Made by a program: the position numbers and the translations under genes. This document shows positions 43,278 through 51,323 of a stretch of 64,000 nucleotides of DNA, one piece after another (positions within the stretch are counted from its first letter, which is position 1; every line of letters starts with the position of its first letter). The notes beneath the pieces were generated by a model, which ran no database searches, was not told the origin of the DNA, and saw only the letters and a list, made by a program, of their open reading frames with translations. The DNA comes from QKTW01 sp052161885 (GTDB taxonomy: Bacteria; Bacteroidota; Bacteroidia; Chitinophagales; Chitinophagaceae), in assembly GCA_052161885.1 (NCBI GenBank), contig CP197396.1:3968001-4032000 (forward strand), given 5' to 3'.

Positions 43278-43555
43278 AGGAAAATTTTACAGCTGGCGTT
43301 ACCGGTACGATTGTAGCCATTATAGCTTCACTGGCATGAATAACCGAGGGGCTTACGCAACATCCCGACATAGTCTCTGAAACAGTGCAGAAAACTGCCG
43401 AACAATGTGAGTGGCTTGTGCCGGCTCTGGCATTGCTTGCTTCGCTGAGTAGCGCATGGAGCCGTTTTCAGGCTAAAAAGCTGATTAAGATCATCTCTTC
43501 TGTTTATTAATTGCCCGCTGGAATAGTTAACTTCGCCGCCGTAAAATAAAAATAT

Positions 43556-44140
43556 ATGAAGCTGGAAGAACAATTGTTGGCCAGGAGCGGGAATCAATGC
43601 GAGTTATGCGGATCGGGGGATGCATTAAAACTGTACGAAGTGCAGCCGCAATCATACAGCAATGAAGATACCTGCATTATTGCCTGTGCGAAATGCCGTG
43701 CACAGATAGATAAGAAAGAAGACCTGGACAGTGCCCACTGGAACTGCCTCACAACCAGTATGTGGAGCGAAGTGCCGGGTGTGCAGGTGGTGAGCTGGCG
43801 TATGCTGAACCGTCTCCGCAATGAAAGCTGGGCGGCGGATAGCCTTGATATGATGTACCTGGACGATGAAAGACTTGCATGGGCAAAGGCTGCCGGCGAC
43901 CATGAAAATGATGCGACTGTAGATCTGCACAGGGACAGCAACGGAGCTGTGCTGCAGACGGGCGATACAGTAGTACTTACAAAATCGCTGGATGTAAAAG
44001 GGACAACACTCAATGCCAAAATGGGCACAGTAGTAAAAAACATCCGCCTCGTGGAGGACAATACCGAACAGATAGAAGGAAAAATAGAAGGCCAGGTGAT
44101 TGTGATACTGACAAAATATGTGCGTAAACAGGGCGTTTAA
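43556..44140 (+). CDS. PhnA-family zinc-ribbon protein (YjdM-like)
   Basis: 194 residues. The N-terminal zinc ribbon has CELCG (about 16-20) and CAKC (about 44-47). The C-terminal PhnA domain (about 120-190) has LQTGDTVVLTKSLDVKGT, MGTVVKNIRL and IEGKIEGQVIVILTKYVRK. A longer central part (about 50-115, with two W-rich helices) is found in the Bacteroidota form. Despite its old link to alkylphosphonate use, the biochemical role of YjdM/PhnA is not established. It is transcribed alone with a strong terminator. Confidence 0.88.
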   Translation: MKLEEQLLARSGNQCELCGSGDALKLYEVQPQSYSNEDTCIIACAKCRAQIDKKEDLDSAHWNCLTTSMWSEVPGVQVVSWRMLNRLRNESWAADSLDMMYLDDERLAWAKAAGDHENDATVDLHRDSNGAVLQTGDTVVLTKSLDVKGTTLNAKMGTVVKNIRLVEDNTEQIEGKIEGQVIVILTKYVRKQGV

Positions 44141-44177
44141 AAGACTGCCAGATGCCGGTTCTGCCGGAAATGATATG

Positions 44178-44207
44178 ACAGGCCGCACAATGCGGCCTGT
44201 TTTTTGT
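44178..44207 (+). terminator. Terminator of the PhnA-family gene
   Basis: A perfect 10-bp stem, ACAGGCCGCA/TGCGGCCTGT, with a 3-nt loop, followed by TTTTTTGT. Confidence 0.93.
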
Positions 44208-44257
44208 TAAGTACAGCAGGGAAAAACATAAAAACATTATAGTTACTATTTTTACTT

Positions 44258-45028
44258 ATGCGCACTTTTGTAATGGGCGACATTCATGGTGCTTACAGAG
44301 CATTACTGCAATGTCTCGACAGGTCGGGGTTTGATTATAACAATGATACATTGGTACAGCTTGGGGATGTAGCAGACGGATTTCCCCAGGTTTATGACTG
44401 TGTGGAAGAATTGCTGAAGATCAGAAATCTCATTGCTATAAGAGGAAATCATGATGATTGGTTTCAACGTTTTTTACAGACGGGTATACACCCCGATATA
44501 TGGACGCAGGGAGGATTGGCAACTGCATTTTCTTATCAGCAGGCGGCTGGTAATGAATGGACATTTGCCTATGCGGGCCGCGGATACCGTACATATCTTA
44601 ATCCCGGAGATATACCGGAAGCACATCACAATTTTTTCCTGCAGCAGCATGTGTATTATGTAGATGATAGTAACAATTGCTTCGTGCATGCAGGTTTTAA
44701 CCGGAAACTCAGTTTCTATAATCAGCCATCTCCCGATATCTATTTCTGGGACCGGAAGCTTTGGCTGGCGGCATTATCATTTAAAGCATCACAGCGAAAC
44801 AATGATTTTGACGGCACATTTCATATGGAAACGCCGTTCAAAGAGATATTTATCGGTCATACAAATACCCTCAACTGGAAGACGGATCAGCCGATGCATG
44901 CGGCCAATATTTACAATGTAGATACCGGTGCCGGGCATACCGGCAGGCTTACTATTATGGATATTGAGACTAAAGAATACTGGCAATCCGACTCTGTTTC
45001 GGAGCTGTACCCGGAGCGTATTCCATAA
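44258..45028 (+). CDS. Metallophosphoesterase, PPP (serine/threonine phosphatase)-like
   Basis: 256 residues with every metal-binding motif of the calcineurin-like fold: GDIHG (residues 8-12), QLGDVADGFPQ, IRGNHDDWF, CFVHAGFN and IFIGHTNT. The GDIHG/GDVADG/GNHD combination is that of bacterial PPP phosphatases (PrpA- or ApaH-like). The substrate may be a phosphoprotein, dinucleoside polyphosphate or other phosphoester. It has no signal peptide. It stands alone between the PhnA and PepD genes, and no kinase partner is close. Confidence 0.9.
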   Translation: MRTFVMGDIHGAYRALLQCLDRSGFDYNNDTLVQLGDVADGFPQVYDCVEELLKIRNLIAIRGNHDDWFQRFLQTGIHPDIWTQGGLATAFSYQQAAGNEWTFAYAGRGYRTYLNPGDIPEAHHNFFLQQHVYYVDDSNNCFVHAGFNRKLSFYNQPSPDIYFWDRKLWLAALSFKASQRNNDFDGTFHMETPFKEIFIGHTNTLNWKTDQPMHAANIYNVDTGAGHTGRLTIMDIETKEYWQSDSVSELYPERIP

Positions 45029-45095
45029 ATTAATTCCTGGCAAACCGGTCATTTTCCTACATTAGCAGCACTCAAAAGCATTTAAATACATTAAC

Positions 45096-46544
45096 ATGAA
45101 CGATGCAATAAGACAACTCAGCCCTGCGGCATTATGGTCGCATTTTGCAGATCTTAATGCAATACCACGGGCTTCGAAAAAGGAGCAGCGGGTTATTGCT
45201 TTTATAAAAGCATTTGGCGAAAGCCTGAATCTCGATACCACTGTTGATAACGCCGGAAATGTGATCATCCGGAAGCCGGCAACGCAGGGTATGGAAAGTC
45301 ATCAGACGATTGTGCTGCAGAGCCACCTGGACATGGTGCATCAGAAGAACGGAGATGTAACATTTGATTTTGATACGCAGGGTATAGAGATGTATGTGGA
45401 CGGTGATTGGGTAAAAGCAAAAGGCACAACCCTCGGTGCCGATAATGGTATTGGTGTATCTACTATTATGACTTTGCTTGCGGCAACAGATATTGTGCAT
45501 CCGCCGCTGGAAGCCTTGTTTACGATAGATGAGGAGACCGGAATGACAGGCGCATTATCTCTGCAACCAGGAATGCTGCATGGGAAAACATTACTGAACC
45601 TGGATACGGAGAATGATAACGAACTGACAATAGGTTGTGCCGGTGGTGTGGATATTACTGCGCAGGGAACTTATGACAAGGTTACTCCTGCCGGAAATGC
45701 AGCGTTTCGCATTATGGTAAAAGGCCTGACCGGCGGGCATTCCGGTGCAGATATTCACCTGGGCCGCGGAAACGCCAACAAGTTGATGAACCGTATACTC
45801 TATACACTCGGGCAGAAAACAAGTATTGGCGTTAGCAGTATTGACGGCGGTAGCTTACGCAATGCTATTCCCCGTGAATCGGTCAGTGTGATTGTGGTTG
45901 ATGAAAAAGATAATACGGCAATACAGGAAATGATCAAATCGCTGGAAGCTGTTTTAAAAGAGGAATACAAAACCACTGATCCGGAGCTGGCTGTTACACT
46001 GTCGCCTGAGGCAATGCCTGGAAGCGTTATTGATAAAGATTTCCAGGAAAAGCTGTTACGTGCGGTTTATACCTGTCCTAACGGCATCTACCGGATGAGC
46101 CCGGAAATAGAAGGACTTGTGCAGACATCAAATAACCTGTCGCGTATCCTCGTAAAGGATGGCAGTTTCAGCCTGCAATGCCTGACACGCGGTTCTGTAG
46201 ATACAGAAAAGTATGATCTTGCAGCAGCTATTTCATCAGCTTTTGAACTGATGGGTACAACGCCTGTTTACAGCGGTGAATATCCCGGCTGGCAGCCCAA
46301 ACCGGACGCTCCTGTGGTAAAACTGATGAGTAATCTTTATAAGGAAATGTTTAAAGAAGAACCACATGTAAACGCTGTGCATGCGGGATTGGAATGTGGT
46401 ATCATTGGTTCGCATTACCCCGACATGCAGATGATCTCCTTTGGGCCGAATATCTTTGGGGCGCACTCTCCTGATGAACGCGTACAGATCAGTTCAGTAC
46501 AGAAATTCTGGAAATTCCTGCTGGCGGTTCTCGAGAAAATATAA
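45096..46544 (+). CDS. pepD: Aminoacyl-histidine dipeptidase (Xaa-His, PepD)
   Basis: A 482-residue M20C zinc peptidase that splits dipeptides, notably carnosine-type Xaa-His. Metal and catalytic residues are in LQSHLDMVHQK (first His/Asp), LGADNGIGVS (bridging Asp), FTIDEETGMTGA (catalytic Glu pair), NLDTENDNELTIGCAGG and the C-terminal HAGLECGIIGSHYP (last ligand). The lid/dimerisation domain inserts at about 190-380. It is cytoplasmic and monocistronic, followed by a terminator. Confidence 0.95.
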   Translation: MNDAIRQLSPAALWSHFADLNAIPRASKKEQRVIAFIKAFGESLNLDTTVDNAGNVIIRKPATQGMESHQTIVLQSHLDMVHQKNGDVTFDFDTQGIEMYVDGDWVKAKGTTLGADNGIGVSTIMTLLAATDIVHPPLEALFTIDEETGMTGALSLQPGMLHGKTLLNLDTENDNELTIGCAGGVDITAQGTYDKVTPAGNAAFRIMVKGLTGGHSGADIHLGRGNANKLMNRILYTLGQKTSIGVSSIDGGSLRNAIPRESVSVIVVDEKDNTAIQEMIKSLEAVLKEEYKTTDPELAVTLSPEAMPGSVIDKDFQEKLLRAVYTCPNGIYRMSPEIEGLVQTSNNLSRILVKDGSFSLQCLTRGSVDTEKYDLAAAISSAFELMGTTPVYSGEYPGWQPKPDAPVVKLMSNLYKEMFKEEPHVNAVHAGLECGIIGSHYPDMQMISFGPNIFGAHSPDERVQISSVQKFWKFLLAVLEKI

Positions 46545-46549
46545 ACGAT

Positions 46550-46578
46550 AAAAGAGCATCTTACAGGTGCTCTTTTTT
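46550..46578 (+). terminator. Terminator of pepD
   Basis: The stem AAAAGAGCA/TGCTCTTTT is followed by TTG, with the T tract formed by the stem and tail. It lies six bases after the stop. Confidence 0.88.
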
Positions 46579-46702
46579 GTTGATTCAGAATGCTTATGCG
46601 GTGAAGATGCATAGTCGGTTGAAACACTTAGGCTCGGTCTTATCCGAATGACGGTTATCGTTAATTATTCGTTGTCCCTGTCGGATTTTGCTGGTAAATC
46701 TG

Positions 46703-46822
46703 TAAATTTGCTCTTCTCAAAAAGCATATCATAAAATGTAGAACAGGACTCTTTCAACAGATAAAAACTGCGTATACCCCACGGGTATACTATAATTATT
46801 TACCTTTTTGAAGAAAGAAGTC
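46703..46822 (+). promoter_or_regulatory. Promoter box and structured leader of the ABC-F gene
   Basis: A perfect -7 box TAAATTTG (46703-46710) opens a leader of about 105 nt. The leader holds a start-stop mini ORF (ATGTAG, 46736-46741) and an 8-bp hairpin GTATACCC/GGGTATAC (46772-46790, 3-nt loop) followed by an AT-rich stretch ending in TTTTT. A good -33 was not found. Ribosome-sensing attenuation is known for other ABC-F genes, and here it is only suggested. Confidence 0.4.
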
Positions 46823-48412
46823 ATGCTTATTCTACAGAATGTATCCTACACACATCCTGATAAGGATCGTTTGTTCGAAAACATAAATTTTACCATCAAT
46901 AGACAGGAAAAAATTGCATTGGTCGGCAACAATGGTGCCGGAAAATCCACATTGCTCGGAATATTAGCCGGCAGTTTACAGCCTTCAATCGGCACGGTGA
47001 ATGCAGATTCAGTACCGTATTACGTTCCCCAGCATTTTGGGCAATACAACAATTACACAATTGCTCAGGCACTTGGCGTTGATGTTAAACTCCGTGCATT
47101 AAAGGAAATACTCGACGGTCATGTAACAGATGAAAATATGCTATTGCTTGATGACGACTGGACTGTTGAGGAAAAATGCAGTGAAGCCCTGGCGCAATGG
47201 GATCTTGAAGGCCTGGACCTCTCGCAGAAGATGAGTACGTTGAGTGGCGGACAGAAAACAAGAGTGTTTCTTGCCGGTATCGATATTCACCGGCCGGAGA
47301 TTGTTTTGCTCGACGAACCCAGTAATCACCTGGACACCACAGGCAGGAATATGCTTTACGATTATATCCGCAAAACTGCTGCTGCACTGGTTGTAGTAAG
47401 CCATGACAGAACATTGCTGAACCTGCTGGATACCGTTTACGAGCTTAGTAAACGTGGCATAACAGTGTATGGGGGTAATTATGATTTTTATGCAGAGCAG
47501 AAAATACTGGAAGCAGATGCGCTGAACGAAGACCTGAGAAGCAAGGAAAAAGCCCTGCGCAAAGCAAAAGAAACAGAGCGTGAATCGCTGGAGCGGCAGC
47601 AAAAACTGGATGCACGTGGCCGGGGTAAGCAGGAGAAGGCCGGGTTGCCTACCATTTCCTTAAACACTTTCAGAAACAGCGCAGAAAAGAGTACAGCGCG
47701 TATGAAAGATGTACATGCCGACAAGACAAATGCTATTGCACAGGAATTGGATCAGTTGCGCAAGCAATTGCCGGGGCAGGACAAGATGAGGATCGGGTTT
47801 GATAATACTGCATTGCATAAGGGGAAAATACTAATCACCGCAAAAGATGTAAACTTTGCATATGGCAGCCATATGCTCTGGAAACATCTGCTGAATTTTG
47901 AAATCGTAAGTGGTGACCGTATAGCTATCAAAGGTGGCAACGGATCCGGGAAGTCGACGCTTATAAAAATGATCCTGGGAATGCTGGAGCCCACAGCAGG
48001 AGCAATATTCCGGGCAGACATGAAATCAGTCTATATTGACCAGGATTATTCGCTCGTTAATGATGGGCTCACAGTTTACGAACAGGCGTTGCAGTTTAAT
48101 ACAGAACACCTGCCGGAGCATGAAGTGAAGAGTAGACTTACCCACTTTTTATTTACAAAGATGCAATGGGATAAACCTTGTGAAACATTGAGCGGCGGAG
48201 AAAAAATGCGGCTGATACTTTGTTGTCTTACACTAAGTCAGCAGGCGCCTGATATAATGATACTGGACGAGCCAACCAACAACCTGGATATTCAAAACAT
48301 AGAAATCTTAACTGCAGCAGTAAACGAATACAAAGGAACAGTCATCGCTGTATCACACGACGTGCGTTTTCTGCAGGAGATAAATACGGTAAATGTCATT
48401 GAGTTGGGCTAA
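46823..48412 (+). CDS. ABC-F family ribosome-associated ATPase
   Basis: 529 residues with two ABC domains and no transmembrane helices. Domain 1 has Walker A GNNGAGKST, signature TLSGGQKTR and Walker B VLLDEPSNHLD. Domain 2 has GGNGSGKST, TLSGGEKMR and IMILDEPTNNLD. The inter-domain linker (about 230-325) is highly charged (LNEDLRSKEKALRKAKETERE). ABC-F proteins bind the ribosomal E site; some give resistance to ribosome-targeting antibiotics, others are translation factors. This one is shorter than Uup or YbiT-type paralogues. ATG 46823 is used instead of the TTG at 46808. A regulated leader would favour the resistance type (inference). Confidence 0.92.
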   Translation: MLILQNVSYTHPDKDRLFENINFTINRQEKIALVGNNGAGKSTLLGILAGSLQPSIGTVNADSVPYYVPQHFGQYNNYTIAQALGVDVKLRALKEILDGHVTDENMLLLDDDWTVEEKCSEALAQWDLEGLDLSQKMSTLSGGQKTRVFLAGIDIHRPEIVLLDEPSNHLDTTGRNMLYDYIRKTAAALVVVSHDRTLLNLLDTVYELSKRGITVYGGNYDFYAEQKILEADALNEDLRSKEKALRKAKETERESLERQQKLDARGRGKQEKAGLPTISLNTFRNSAEKSTARMKDVHADKTNAIAQELDQLRKQLPGQDKMRIGFDNTALHKGKILITAKDVNFAYGSHMLWKHLLNFEIVSGDRIAIKGGNGSGKSTLIKMILGMLEPTAGAIFRADMKSVYIDQDYSLVNDGLTVYEQALQFNTEHLPEHEVKSRLTHFLFTKMQWDKPCETLSGGEKMRLILCCLTLSQQAPDIMILDEPTNNLDIQNIEILTAAVNEYKGTVIAVSHDVRFLQEINTVNVIELG

Positions 48413-48423
48413 TGGAATTTTAA

Positions 48424-48458
48424 AGCTAAAACCGTCTGCTGTGGCGGTTTTAGCTATT
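48424..48458 (+). terminator. Hairpin after the ABC-F gene
   Basis: A perfect 11-bp stem, AGCTAAAACCG/CGGTTTTAGCT, with a 10-nt loop and a weak tail ATTGT. It could serve both converging transcripts. Confidence 0.55.
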
Positions 48459-48502
48459 GTGTATGCTGTATATTATTGTTCGCCTGGCTATTTCTCTGAG
48501 GG

Positions 48503-48973
48503 CTAGTCTGCCTCCTGAAGTATTTTCTTTATCAGTATGATCTGTCCTAAATGGTAATGCGTGTGTTCAATAATTCCCTGCAGGTTTCTATAGTAGCTGC
48601 CATATTTTTTATCCGTAAAGTCTTCGTCCAGTATGCTGTCGGGTAATTGCTCAATGAGTTCGGCAAAAGTCCGGGCATCTGTCCATACTTTGTTAAGCAT
48701 ATTTTCCCAGTCTTCCTGTGATTGAACAGGCGGATGATCAAAGCTATATTTATCGCTGGCATTGAGTGGCGCGCCCTGCAACACTTTCAATACAGCGTCT
48801 ACATAGTAATTGGTATGATAAACAAGCGTTGCGATAGTGTTGAAAGAATAAACTTCAGCATTTGCTTGTTCCCATGTCACGTCCGAAAGATGTTCTTTAA
48901 GGCAGGATGTCGTCCAGTTGCCGCCAAAGTGAACATCTCTTAAATGCTTTGCTATCTGCGCTGTCAGGCTCAT
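48503..48973 (-). CDS. DinB/YfiT-like four-helix metal-binding protein
   Basis: 156 residues with the DinB fold: helix-rich, with metal-ligand histidines in ATLVYHTNYY (about 53) and in the C-terminal IIEHTHYHLGQIILIKK (about 137 and 141), the usual H...HxxxH-type set. DinB-like proteins include thiol transferases and proteins of unknown role, and no specific reaction can be given. It is transcribed alone, towards the ABC-F gene. Confidence 0.88.
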   Translation of the reverse strand: MSLTAQIAKHLRDVHFGGNWTTSCLKEHLSDVTWEQANAEVYSFNTIATLVYHTNYYVDAVLKVLQGAPLNASDKYSFDHPPVQSQEDWENMLNKVWTDARTFAELIEQLPDSILDEDFTDKKYGSYYRNLQGIIEHTHYHLGQIILIKKILQEAD

Positions 48974-49157
48974 ATGTTTGATTATTTCGCAATATAATGA
49001 TATAATAGAGATCCGGCATCATAACCTTATCCGTAAATTCCAGTACGCTTTTTGGCGCGGTTATTAAATGAAGGTTGCACATTCGTGTTTATGCTGCCGG
49101 CTGTTTAAACTGCCACAGTGGCGATATTACAATGACCGGGAAATATTATTTTTAACT

Positions 49158-49643
49158 ATGGAGATACGTGTTTTTGTACCCAATGATTGGGAAGCGGTAA
49201 AGGAAATCTATTTGCTGGGAATACGTACCGGAAATGCAACATTTCAAACCGAAGCACCGGAATGGGCAGACTGGGATAAAGGCCATTTGAAATTCGGCAG
49301 GTTGATTGCCACGCTTGATAATAAGATAGTGGGTTGGTGCGCATTATCTCCCGTTTCATCAAGGTGTGTATATGCCGGTGTGGCGGAGGTGAGTGTATAT
49401 GTGCATACTGATCATTTGAAAAAAGGTATCGGTTCAAAGTTGCTCGACGCGCTTATAAAAGAAAGCGAGCTGAATGGCATCTGGACGTTACAGGCGGGAA
49501 TATTCCCGGAGAATCAAGGTAGTCTTGCGGTTCATACAAAAGCCGGCTTCAGAATTGTCGGATACAGAGAAAAAATCGGGCAGATGAATGGTGCCTGGAG
49601 AGATACAATTTTATTGGAAAGGCGGAGTGCAATTATTCTTTAA
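49158..49643 (+). CDS. GNAT acetyltransferase, phosphinothricin/arsinothricin type (ArsN-like)
   Basis: 161 residues. It starts IRVFVPNDWEAVKEIYLLGI, has the FQTEAPEWADW substrate loop of the phosphinothricin acetyltransferase group, the VAEVSVYVHTDHLKKGIGSKLLDALI acetyl-CoA region (in segments at about 90-115) and AGIFPENQGSLAVHTKAGFRIVG (about 120-142). This branch includes ArsN1, which acetylates the arsenic-containing antibiotic arsinothricin. The arsenic-type genes start 87 bp downstream, which supports that reading (inference). The longer ORF from 49068 has no conserved N-terminal residues, so ATG 49158 is used. Confidence 0.82.
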   Translation: MEIRVFVPNDWEAVKEIYLLGIRTGNATFQTEAPEWADWDKGHLKFGRLIATLDNKIVGWCALSPVSSRCVYAGVAEVSVYVHTDHLKKGIGSKLLDALIKESELNGIWTLQAGIFPENQGSLAVHTKAGFRIVGYREKIGQMNGAWRDTILLERRSAIIL

Positions 49644-49697
49644 TCATCTTTTTCCGGCTGTGAAATAATATTTATAATTTTTGGGTGTTTCAATATT

Positions 49698-49717
49698 AAT
49701 CGTAATATTGCAATAAT
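49698..49717 (+). promoter_or_regulatory. ArsR-type operator 1
   Basis: AATCGTAATATTGCAATAAT is an imperfect palindrome centred on AATATT, 13 bp before the arsR start. It matches the second site at 50079-50098 in 18 of 20 bases. Confidence 0.75.
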
Positions 49718-49730
49718 AGGATTAAGGAAT

Positions 49731-50060
49731 ATGGGCGCAACGAAGACAGATTTATTTACAAAGAAACAGAATGACCTGGCCAACATGGCTAAAGCTCTGG
49801 CGCATCCGGCCCGCATTGCAATCCTGCAACAGCTTGTTAAAGCCAATGCCTGTATCTGTGGTGATCTGGTGGATGAATTGGGATTGGCACAGCCAACCAT
49901 TTCACAACATCTGAAAGAACTGAAAAACGCAGGTCTTATCCAGGGAACTGTGGAAGGAACGAGCGTTTGCTATTGTATCAATCCCAAGGTCTGGAATGAG
50001 TACCGGCAAATCCTGTCAGGGTTTTTCGTGGACGTGCCTTTAAAGACAAATTGCTGTTAA
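49731..50060 (+). CDS. arsR: ArsR-family metalloregulator
   Basis: 109 residues with a winged helix-turn-helix (about 18-90): MAKALAHPARIAILQQLV, then NACICGDLVDELGLAQPTISQHLKEL in segments, where CxC in the alpha-3 helix (ACICGDL) corresponds to the arsenite-binding ELCVCDL site of ArsR. A further CYC motif sits in the wing and CC closes the chain, so extra thiol ligands are available. It is a repressor released by As(III) or Sb(III). It has its own upstream operator, and a second copy precedes the next operon. Confidence 0.9.
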   Translation: MGATKTDLFTKKQNDLANMAKALAHPARIAILQQLVKANACICGDLVDELGLAQPTISQHLKELKNAGLIQGTVEGTSVCYCINPKVWNEYRQILSGFFVDVPLKTNCC

Positions 50061-50078
50061 GTTTTTTTTGTTTTAATC

Positions 50079-50098
50079 AATCGTAATATCGCAATGAT
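50079..50098 (+). promoter_or_regulatory. ArsR-type operator 2
   Basis: AATCGTAATATCGCAATGAT lies between the arsR stop and the DUF6428 gene and matches operator 1 in 18 of 20 bases. It implies that the downstream genes are separately repressed by ArsR. Confidence 0.75.
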
Positions 50099-50194
50099 CT
50101 AATGGTTGAAATTGGCAGATAATAAAGGCAGAACGCTCAGGGTGCCTGCGGCCTCAAATCCTGGATGCAATAATTATTAACTCATAAAAACTGA

Positions 50195-50668
50195 ATGAAC
50201 ATGAGAATCTCTGAATTAAAAGAAAAGCTGGCTGAAGTATCAGCAATCAACTTTAAACTTCCGGACAATACATATTTACCGGTTCATTTCCATGTTACGG
50301 AAGTGGGGCTGGTCACAAAACATTTTATTGATTGCGGCGGGACCGAGCGGAAAGAAACGGTAGCTAATTTCCAGCTATGGGAAGCAGGGGATTACGATCA
50401 CCGGCTTGCACCGCAGAAATTCCTGCATATTCTAAACCTCTCGCAAAAAATATTGGGTAGCGAAGATTTAAACATTGAGGTGGAATACCAGCAAGGCACG
50501 ATTGGAAAATTCGGGCTTGAGTTTGACGGGAAGGACTTTTTACTGACGCCCAAGCAGACTGCTTGCCTGGCACAGGATGCCTGCGGCATTCTGGCTAAAA
50601 AGAATCTTTCTTTGTCTGAATTAACTGTTCAATCTTCCTGCTGTACGCCCGGTGGTGGTTGTTGCTGA
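50195..50668 (+). CDS. DUF6428-like protein of arsenic loci
   Basis: 157 residues. It starts MNMRISELKEKLAEVSAINFKL and has VHFHVTEVGLVTKHFIDCGG (about 30-49) and ETVANFQLWEAGDYDHRL. It ends in a cysteine-rich tail SSCCTPGGGCC. I associate this pattern with the DUF6428 family found beside arsR in Bacteroidota; its function is not established. The conserved His/Cys residues and the double CC tail suggest binding of a soft metal or metalloid such as As(III). It is the first gene of the unit behind operator 2 and ends one base before the aquaporin start. Confidence 0.75.
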   Translation: MNMRISELKEKLAEVSAINFKLPDNTYLPVHFHVTEVGLVTKHFIDCGGTERKETVANFQLWEAGDYDHRLAPQKFLHILNLSQKILGSEDLNIEVEYQQGTIGKFGLEFDGKDFLLTPKQTACLAQDACGILAKKNLSLSELTVQSSCCTPGGGCC

Positions 50669-50669
50669 T

Positions 50670-51323
50670 ATGAGAAATTATATAGCAGAACTGATCGGCA
50701 CATTTGCTTTGGTATTCTGCGGAACCGGGGCGGTGGTTATTGACCAGCAATCAGGCGGAAGTGTTACCCATGTGGGCATTGCCATGACCTTTGGACTGAT
50801 CGTCATGAGCATGATCTATAGCCTGGGTAATATATCAGGAGCGCATTTAAACCCTGCTGTGAGCATCGCTTTCGCGATAGCAAAACGTTTCCCGGTAAAG
50901 CAATTACCTGGCTATATCATAAGCCAGTTGGCGGGGGCATTACTGGCAAGCCTGACGTTGAAGTTTCTGTTTCCTGCCAATGAATTTCTTGGCGCAACTA
51001 TACCCGCCGGAACAGAAATGCAATCCTTTATCCTTGAACTGATCCTGACTTTCTTTTTAATGCTGGTGATCGTGAATGTTGCCGTGGGCAGCAAAGAACT
51101 GGGCATGTTTGCAGGGCTGGCAATCGGCTCGGTGGTTGCTCTGGAAGCCATGTTTGCAGGCCCGATCTGCGGGGCATCTATGAACCCTGCCCGTTCCATT
51201 GCCCCGGCGCTTGCATCCGGCCATCTGGAACACCTTTGGATATACATTGTTGCGCCTGTTATGGGCGCAGTAGCCGCAATCCCGATATGGAAATATTTAA
51301 CTGCAAAAAAAACTGACGCATGA
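50670..51323 (+). CDS. Aquaporin/glycerol-facilitator family channel (AqpS-like)
   Basis: 217 residues with six transmembrane helices and two NPA half-helices: GAHLNPAVSIA (about 58-68) and GASMNPARSIAP (about 175-186). In arsenic operons such as that of Sinorhizobium meliloti, the MIP channel AqpS takes the place of the ArsB pump and lets As(III) leave by diffusion. The gene lies between DUF6428 (1-bp gap) and a phosphoesterase (4-bp overlap), so an efflux-channel role is likely (inference). ATG 50670 is used because the start at 50652 falls inside the previous gene and adds no conserved residues. Confidence 0.92.
   Translation: MRNYIAELIGTFALVFCGTGAVVIDQQSGGSVTHVGIAMTFGLIVMSMIYSLGNISGAHLNPAVSIAFAIAKRFPVKQLPGYIISQLAGALLASLTLKFLFPANEFLGATIPAGTEMQSFILELILTFFLMLVIVNVAVGSKELGMFAGLAIGSVVALEAMFAGPICGASMNPARSIAPALASGHLEHLWIYIVAPVMGAVAAIPIWKYLTAKKTDA

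Noticed and set aside
43328..43597. 89-residue minus-strand ORF upstream of the LuxR-type gene, considered as a lost receiver domain
   Set aside because: It has no acidic pocket, phospho-acceptor Asp or Lys motif of a receiver, and it overlaps the PhnA gene start.
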